DNA of 64,000 nt, taken from the NCBI GenBank assembly GCA_024449915.1, contig JAMZAV010000777.1:372001-436000 (forward strand), read 5' to 3'. This DNA is from Sweltsa coloradensis (Eukaryota; Arthropoda; Insecta; Plecoptera; Chloroperlidae). The position numbers and the translations under genes are program-made. Position 1 is the stretch's first letter. Each line of letters opens with the position of its first letter. The notes beneath the pieces were generated by a model. The model was not told where the DNA came from, did no database searches, and saw only the letters and a list, made by a program, of their open reading frames with translations. Below are positions 46,601 to 56,000 of this stretch, piece after piece.

Positions 46601-49600
46601 CTTTCCCCTTCCCTTTGACTACCTCCCCGACGGCGACGACAATGACAACACGGACGGATGATGACACAGACGGAGACGACCACGACGTGGGGGAACCCCT
46701 GCCCTCCCCATACGCTTATGGCTGGTTCTGACCAGCACAGGCCTGTCCACCCCTTGTCCCCCCGCGTCATCGTCCCTCCCATCATCTCGATTAGCCAAGT
46801 TGCATAAATATGAGACGTTAAGCAATATCCAATCAAAATTCAAACATCGAAATATTATTCACAACTCTTTGGGATTAGGGGCACGCGTTTTAGGCAAATT
46901 CCGGGTCGCTCGGCTGACAGCTAGGCACCATCACAGATGGTTGAAATTTGACAGTTGTCACGGAAGCGGAAATGAAGGGCTCTTCTTGTTACATTTTTCT
47001 AAAAGTTAAAAAAATGATTTCCAAGACTTTGGATTTTGTTCAATAGTTCAAAATTAGCTATATCCGTGGATTTTTGGGTCTGATTCCCACAAAATATTGA
47101 TAATTTACGACTGTAGGGCTGTCATGTTTGCTTCATTGACAACCATGCAAAGTTTCATTTACGTCGGATGCTTCCTAGCCAACGTGTAGCTATTCACTTA
47201 CAGCAAAATGATGTAAATAAATAAATAAATCTACCCACTCAGTTATATAACTGATTTTCATTGGGGGACAGTAAATCAAAGCGACCAAGCCAACCCTGTA
47301 GGCCCCGACGCAATCGACGAGTGAGCGATAACCAACCAAAGATCGATATTTTGAATAGAAAATATAGCAATCAGTGGTATGGACAGTGGGAACACACGCG
47401 GATCAACGCCAGAATCAACAAGGCCGATTCAGAACAACTTTGAATTTATTGTGTGCTTCATTGATAGGACAGCTCCAAAGTCACCGTTTACAAACTCCTA
47501 AGACAAGAACTGATGGACTTGAAACAGAAGTTAAAAAACTTCTGAATTTGGCGGGAAACGAACCCTGGACCTTCTGCATTGGAAGCAGATATGCTAACCA
47601 CAAGACCAACGAGCCACACAATATTCTTATTCCCTCTTAAGGGCACCCGGACGTGATAATATGGCTAAATATGACTTTTTCATTCGAATGGTTCAGTGAG
47701 TTCCTTGAAGTTTCAAGATTATGTGAGTGTAATTTTTTTTAAATTCGAACCAGTACTGATTTATAAAAGTATGTATCTACTTTGCTATCTTATTTGTAGA
47801 AAGAAACACATTTTATGTTAGGGGTACGGGTAAGCATGTAAAAATATTTTTTTGACATACTAGCTACTTTAAGCCTTTACCAAAACAAAGAATAAATAAT
47901 TTTATAAATTTTTGAGAAAATGTTTTAACGGTTTGAAAACTTTCCCGGAAATTTTTAATGAAAAACATTTTCATGAAAATTTCCAACACTAGTCCAAGGC
48001 TCATATCGGCTATATTTACAACCCAAAACTTCAACTGCGATTATCTCAGAACTTGTTTTCTCTATTCAATGTACTTTTTCTCAATATTGGCTTGATAGAA
48101 AGTGATGAAGTTTTCAGGTCATTTTTACACAGGTATAGCGCAAAACTCTATCGGGGTAGAATAAATATTACTTTTTTAATAATTAATTTTAATTGTGAAG
48201 CATGTGAAAATGTGGATAAATTTATGTTAGATCATATTTATTTTAAACGATACATTTCATGATAAATGTTGTATTAATAACTTCATTTTTTACATCAATA
48301 GCAATAACCATCCCTGAGAAAAGGTACATCAAAGATGACTAATTTAACATTGCTAACATTGCCAGTATAGCCACATCCGGGTGCCCTTAAGCCTAGATCG
48401 CCGGTTTTATAATTGTGTGCTGCCTTCTTCCTGAACAAGTAGGACCAAAAACTTGGGCTTCAATACGATTTGGGGTAGGCCCTACATATGTAGTGAAACT
48501 TTCACCGACTATACGGTATTGTCGCAAATAAAGAAACTATACGCTGTATGATGAAACAAAATAATGTTTGCTAGTTCTTTTCCAACATGTTGCTTATTAT
48601 GTAGAGGCCACACAACTACAGAAGAGATAACCGTATTTCATAAGTTACGTGTGCAATTGCGCATGTTTCTCGATGGGTTATTTAGATTGTGGGAGGGGCA
48701 TTCCTGTATTCAGTCAGTAGAGATTTGTGTATATATATTTTTAAATATCACCTTGATTAAGATTCTTTTTCAAAAGTCGTCTGATTGATGGATTTTGTAT
48801 TTAAATTCTTTTGATAATAAGTTACATTTGTATTTTTTCATATCCTGAATACGAGATAACCTTCTAGTTACATCATCAGCTTTACCTGGAAAAGGTGGCC
48901 AACTATATATCCGTTAATCTTAATAGGGTGATAGGGTAATTCTGAAGGGAACGTCCACTGACCTAACGGTTGACGCGCCCTTAATCCAAATAAATCAAAC
49001 TAATCCCGACATTCGCCTTAACGAATGAAGAAAACCTAGAAAAAACTTCCAGTTAGGAATATCGGTGGTGGTGGGATTCGAACTCCTGACCTCCAAAATT
49101 AGTCTTGCGCATGTGATATCACTGTCGGTTACCTGAAATACTGAGCCGGTCATTACAGCGATAATGTTCAAAATAAGACTGCGAGTGATTTGCTGATGGC
49201 CGGACGCCGGTCCTATGTAAATAGCCAACATCTATAGAAATAGACGTAAGCGATTGTGTCCCAACTTCAAATTAGTCTTTCTTACAATGGTTTTCACACG
49301 CTGAATAGTGTTGTGATGCCACTAGATTGGGCAACACGTTTACATTGCGCATCCAACCAAATACTAATTGAACAAAAACAACTTATTTGTCAATCTAATT
49401 AGCAAAACAGTGTGGAGGTTGTGTGGTTGAAGATTTGTGGCTGTTACTATAAAACACTCTAGACTTATAGGTACGAGTGCTATAGCTTCATCTTCATCAA
49501 TCGTTTCCAGAGCTGACACCAGCTTGTGCATGAAGTGTGTATACTGGACAACTTGTGTTGTCCAGTTTGAGAAACAAATAAATGGATTATGTTATAATGT

Positions 49601-50041
49601 TATATACAAGAAACTAGTAGAACAGGTATTGATTATTTTAATAAATGTTTATGTGTGTTATGTCCAAAAAACATTAATTAAAATGGTATAATGTGTTTTG
49701 GAAAATAAAATGGTAATTTCAAATGTGGTGTGTTTTATTTTCAAAAGTTTATCCCTGGTGATAATCCAAATCTGTGATTATGTCTGAGACCATGCAACGA
49801 TTGAAAACTATTTGTTTTGCTGATTATCGTTAGCCCAATTGAGTGTTTTCGAATGGTTTGTCTGTTTAGCGTCATGCGATTGCGTTGAATATTTAAAAGT
49901 GAAAATCAACTGCAACTGTTAAATAATTATAATAATAATAATTATAGTTCCGTTCTGATATGTCTAACGATGTTTTGATGACATGATTTGGGATTCAAGT
50001 TTCCCCCAAAGAAAAATCTAATTTCTCTATTCACACCATAT

Positions 50042-50081
<40 letters not shown>

Positions 50082-53000
50082 ATATTATATTATTAGTAGG
50101 AACGAGGAATACTCGTTTTCCCCGAGGAAATTGTTACTTCTCGTTATGCCTAGTACCAACTACCAAGTAAGTTTATTGAAGCATCATGATGTGTGTATAA
50201 CACATCTTCGTGAGGATAATAATATACCGTGCATGCAATGCGTAAAACTATCTCCGTGTTTTTATGTAAATCAATTACACCTACGGGAGGGTTTCCCGAT
50301 CAATGAAATTGAGAAATATCTCCTTGTTATTGAATTTAAAAACCTAGGAAAAGGTTCGCCGTATGACTTCGTATCATCAAGAATGTAGCATTGTTAGTAA
50401 TTTTTAAACTGTACAAATAAAATAAATATTCTACTAAAAAATTATCTACATACTTTAATTGACGTTGATACTTGAGTTGAGAACATTGAGACTGCTAAAG
50501 TCCTTTGCAAGTAAAGAACGATCCCAGGTATCAAGAAATTTCCCCTCCTCGTTACCACCTCCACTCGGCACGGGTGACAGTGCTCGCGAGACGTTGGAAT
50601 GCGGTAGGCCGCATGACCCATTCATCCAGGTGTCATTGTTAAGAAATCAATTTTTTGATGTAGTTAAAATGTTATAATTTCTCATTTATTTTCAATTATA
50701 TGGAATAATCATGTAAAATTAATATAAAATAAACTTTGTATTTTAAAAATAGCATGAAAACTGCCGTAATTAGAGTTAGTTGTAACTTCATGGTTACGAT
50801 CAGAATAATTACGAAATGCAATAATTACGGCAGTTTTCAAGCTATTTTAAAAATACAAAGTTTATTTTATATTAATTTTAAATAATTATTCCATATATTT
50901 GAAAATAAATGAGAAATTATAACATTTTAACTACATCAAAAATGGATTTCTTAACAATGACACCTGGATGAATGGGTCATGCGGCTACCGCATTCCAACG
51001 TCTCGCGAGCACTGTCACCCGTGCCGAGTGGAGGTGGTAACGAGGAGGGGAAATTTCTTGATACCTGGGATCTTTCTTTACTTGCAAAGGACTTTAGAAA
51101 TGCTGGTGCTTTCAGTGATAGTATACACATGTCGTATTAGCACAAATAAAAAAGTCAATACGTCAGATAACTATCATAACATAACTATACTCAAACCGTG
51201 TCTTACTTAGCCCAGAACCTGAGCGACCCTTCTTTCAATTACATCCGCTCCGGCTTGCGGTCAATGGATAATCCCTAAGAAATGAAAGGGTCTCGCTCAG
51301 GTAGGTACTGGGCCAAGTAAGACACGGTTTGAGTATACATTGCTGTGTAGATTTTACAAAATTTTCAAATCTATGCCTGATTAAAATGATCTTGATAAAA
51401 ATGATATCCTCTATTCTATCAGCTTTCTCCTTAAAATGATGCAATGGATTGTTTCCATGTTTCTCACTGTATATAACGGGTTGGATTTTAAATGCCTATG
51501 CCTACGTTGGAAGGTTTGGCCAACCCTGGACGCCTACACTCTGTAATGCAACGTGCTACTAACGAAAATGTACCACTCAGCTCAGAGTAGCGGTATGCGT
51601 GAGTAATCGGAATCTCCGCGCACGAAACGAAATATCTGTATTGGGATTCCGATTTGTCACCTCACTCACACTCAACTTTCTCATCAGCATCAGCAACTTG
51701 GCCTAATTAGAGTGACATTAGTGTCCTAACTAGGGTTCACACAAATTAGTTGGCCTTGACCCAATACCGTGGACATTGCCAACGTCGATGCCCGACAATG
51801 GTACACACCCATAGACTTCCAACAGGCATGTAGTGTTCAAAAGAAACTGTGAGTGATTGTTATTGGATGAGCGTAGCGAGCGAAGCGAAGGCTTCAATTT
51901 CGCTGACCCCTCAAAAAATTTAGCTCCAATGTTTTTTTTTTTTTTGGTTTGTTTGTTTTTTTGTCTGTTTGTTCGCACGATTCCGGGCAAACGGCATATG
52001 CGATCTTGATGAAAATTGGAGGGGACCTTCGAAATCTCTGAACTTAGACGTGCCACGTTTTTGGGTACAATCGAAGAAATATTTCTAACGAATATCGTAC
52101 TTTTACGATTTTTTTCGATTTTTAGTGCGATTTTTTCGACTCATTTGGGCCGATTCTGACCAAACGGGTAGGGCTACAACGTTCATATTTCACATGGTCA
52201 TTAATATTATGGTGATGTAGTTCCTTTTGAAAGAAAAAGTTGAAAAAGTTAGCCAGAAAACATAGAAATAACGGGTTTAATATGTGTTTTTCGATTTTTA
52301 GTGCGATATTTACGTCACGTTTGGGCCGATTCTGACCAAACAGGTGGGGCTACAACGTTCATATTTCACATAGACATTAAGGTTATGGTGATGTAGTACC
52401 TTTTGAAAGAAAAAGTTTAAAAAGTTAGCCAGAATCCATAGAAATAGATGTTTTAATATGAGTTTTTTGAGGTTTATAATAACAATTAACAAGTAACAAT
52501 AGAAACTTGACAACAATCACCTTCAACGCATTCACAAAGCACTTGCAAAGGAAAAGTGGTCCCACGCAAACTAAAAACTTACAAAAACACTCATCCATCA
52601 ACGCGGCGGGACTTTAGCGTTTTCCTAGTTGAGTTTAATGGGAAAGATGGATTGAGTTGAGGCGCAGGTCCGAAGCGCACTCCATCAGTCGTGGGTTCGA
52701 ATTGGACAGAAAACATGTGTGTTCAATAAAAGTTTTATACCATCATATTTCACCACACACCATCTCGACTAGGAACATAATACTGAAACCGTGTCTTACT
52801 TGGCCCAGTACCTGAGTGAGACCCTTTCATTTCCTAGGGATTCCGGAGTGAATGTAATCAAAAGAAGGGTCGCTCAGGTACTGGCCAAATAAGATACGGT
52901 TTGAGTATAGACTAACCACTTTTATACTATTTGTCATTTATACGTAGATCATTATTTTTTTAAATATGCATGTCAGCATACTCACTAAATAAATTATAAC

Positions 53001-56000
53001 TAACCATCAATAGTTTATGGCATTCCATTTGAAGTATCGATTATTGTTCAATTGTCTATCTGTCGATCGAACCCTCCGCAATCCGCACTCCATGGCATAA
53101 TAAGTTAGATCCAATACCATGTTTATCTACACTGAAAAAATTAGTTATCATAATAATTAATAAATACACCAAAGGTATAAAATCTCATAACCCAATTTAA
53201 ATTTTGAGGCCTCTTCTCGTACGCTTATTAAACTCGCGTTGTTGAACGAGCATTTTTGGTGTATTTAGCTATCGTTTCCTTTGTGTTTTAATTTTCTTAC
53301 AAATAATAACGGTTTATTATAAAAAATGAAACTATATAACTGGTAGGAACGTTATAAATACAAATCATTGGACTTTTCACTGTTATTTACAAAATAAGAA
53401 AGGAGATATACAAGAACCTTGAGAAACCCACTCCAAATATATGTTATACGTGTTATATGTGTATATGTGTAGTATATGTGTATATGTTAAATGTATGTGA
53501 TGGAATGATTTATATTTATAATAATAACGGTAACCTGAAAATTTGAAAGATGGAAAAGAGTGAATGATATTGATGTAAAATCGAAAAAAAAGATTTGGTA
53601 AAAATGTAAGCTCAATGACTACCCGGAGAAAGAAATCTCAGATGTTGGTTTATTTTGGATGTTTTTCTGTGTTTGCTCGCTATTTGCCGAACGGATACTT
53701 CGATCTTAATACATTTTTTCATGGTACTTTCAGAATCTACTTGCTTAGTTTTTTTAATGCAATCGAAGAATGATTTCTCATAAAAATCTCACTACGTATT
53801 TTCCCCCGGTTTTTACCAAATATGTCTTCGCTCTCCACCAGCTATAAGTCTATTTTCAAGGATCCATCTCGATATTGTATCCCAGTGTTTTTGAGTGAAT
53901 TTGAATTAATACTTGTCACGAGAAAAGTATGTTCTTTAATGTCGTTCTCTATTTGGTGCTCTCTGCACATCAGCGCGCGTCTTAAGGTATATCGCCTCTT
54001 GCATTTTCATTTGTTCGTGTTTTGTAATGTTTTTCAAGTGGAGGTCGTTATGTCTACTGCATGCCAAAGAAAGAAAAAAAAGAAAGAATAAATACGAATT
54101 TTTTTATAATTATATATTTTTAAGTTAATTTATGGAAATTGAAATAATATTTGATTAAAACTGTGTTCGAAATTAGGAATTTCTTTGCATCCGTATATAC
54201 TGTTGGTTGGTTTATCCATAGAGATTTACACAACTTAACAACATTTAAAAAATTTCAATGTTAACAATAGGGAAACTAAATTAATACGAGTGTATCGGAA
54301 AAGATGGTCCAATGCACCCAAACGTGTATTTAAAAACCGTTTGCGATTTGGTGTAATAATATTAAATATACTTGTAAAATGTGCTGCTGCGTATACTATT
54401 GTGTGTTAAGAGGCCTTGTCCTAATCTTGTTCTTGGCTTAGATGTGTGCAATGAACGAATGCCTATGTCCTTGCTTTCATACAATACCGGGTCTTAAACA
54501 CAAAAACGTAGGTTGATTTTAGCACAGTGTTCTCTGAAGCATATTTTGTGGATTATACTATACCATCAAAGTGGTCAGAAAATGTCATGGTAATAGCTTT
54601 CATAGTTTAAAAGTTGTGTGTTCCTAGCCACATAAAATTACCATTCCCGGGAAATCAATTTTAAAGTTGAAGTAACATACATAGACCTGTATTGCTTTAT
54701 CTATAACATTTTCGATGCATTCCTGCTCCATTGTATTATTTAACTTTTTTATAAAATTTATTTAAAATTCGTTTTATTTTTCATAATAATATTTATTGCG
54801 AGCGAAGCGGCGTTTCCATTTGACTCTGCCGGAAAAATTAGTCACTGGTTTTGTTTTTTTGTTTTTTGTTTTGTTTGTTTGTATGTCTCGCCATAACGTT
54901 CGAACGGAGGCTCGGATCGATTTGAATTTTGACCATCCGCAAGCTTTGTTCTCGATTGAATGCCATTATGTTTTGTGGCAAAATCGTTCAAAAGTTAAAA
55001 AGTTACATTAAAGTTATCGAAAGTTTTTTGTTCAAACTAAACGGCGACAAAATCTGAGGTGGCCAAATCATTTAGAATGTCCGTCTGGTCACGAATATGT
55101 TAATTTTATTTTGATCCGATAAGTATAGTGTAAATGGAAATTACATTATAAAAAAAGTTACGTTGCCATGGCAACGAAAAGACGCGCGAAGTTTCTAATG
55201 CACTGCCACCTAGAAGTAATCAAAATACTTTCGAGGAAGCAGTGTATTATTTGTCACCAAAGAGTTTAAATAGTTTTCCCAAGGAGTCAAGGTCCTCTGA
55301 TGGCGGTGGATTTTATCCACAAAGTAAGGTTACACATGGTTTACTCAAATACCTTGGCAATAATAAATAATTTTGGAAACATGGCCCTGTGGACAGCGAA
55401 CGTCGCAAATTTTAAAATTTAAAAAAATGTGCAATGTGGGTCAAGCTATAGCACGTGCTCGCTTATCAACGCGTCCAACTGAGCGTTTCCTAGTTTTAAT
55501 ATCAGGGGGATCAGGCCTACAACGATTCTGAGTGTTGTCTATACTGTGTGTGTCTTGTTTCTCTTGCTCGGAAGAGTATTATTTATTTTAAGTACTTCTG
55601 AGAGCCTCAGCCAACAACATGATTACATCAAAACAATCACATTCACACAATGCAACGAAGAAATATAAAAATTAATAAAAAAATGTCAACCAAAAATAAA
55701 ATCCTTCGTGCTCAGGTGGGCTCAAAATAAACAAGTTTGCAATCGCAAAATAATTAAAAGTAGTTCACAACCAGAATTTTAGCATAAATTGAACAATGTA
55801 TTCTCCGTCTCCTCTCCGTCTCCCAAATATCTTCCCAAACAGATCATCAAATTCACTTCCTTTAAATTATTTACTTAGCTTGCATAGAGATGTGTTCCTT
55901 GTTGACAAAGTAAACACAACGATATTATTAGGTTAGCTAATTAAAAGAAAATAACATCTCTATAAGAACATGTCGCTGCTTTGTAGTTAGTTTAGTACGC

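Noticed and set aside
46570..46843. Overlapping 74- and 88-codon minus-strand frames
   Set aside because: They lie in a GAC/CGA-rich repeat also present near 36995-37200; coding appearance is compositional.
47540..47629. tRNA-Gly gene
   Set aside because: tRNA-like boxes belong to a SINE with a matching second copy (28720-29146), long body and tail; no independent tRNA cloverleaf or terminator was established.
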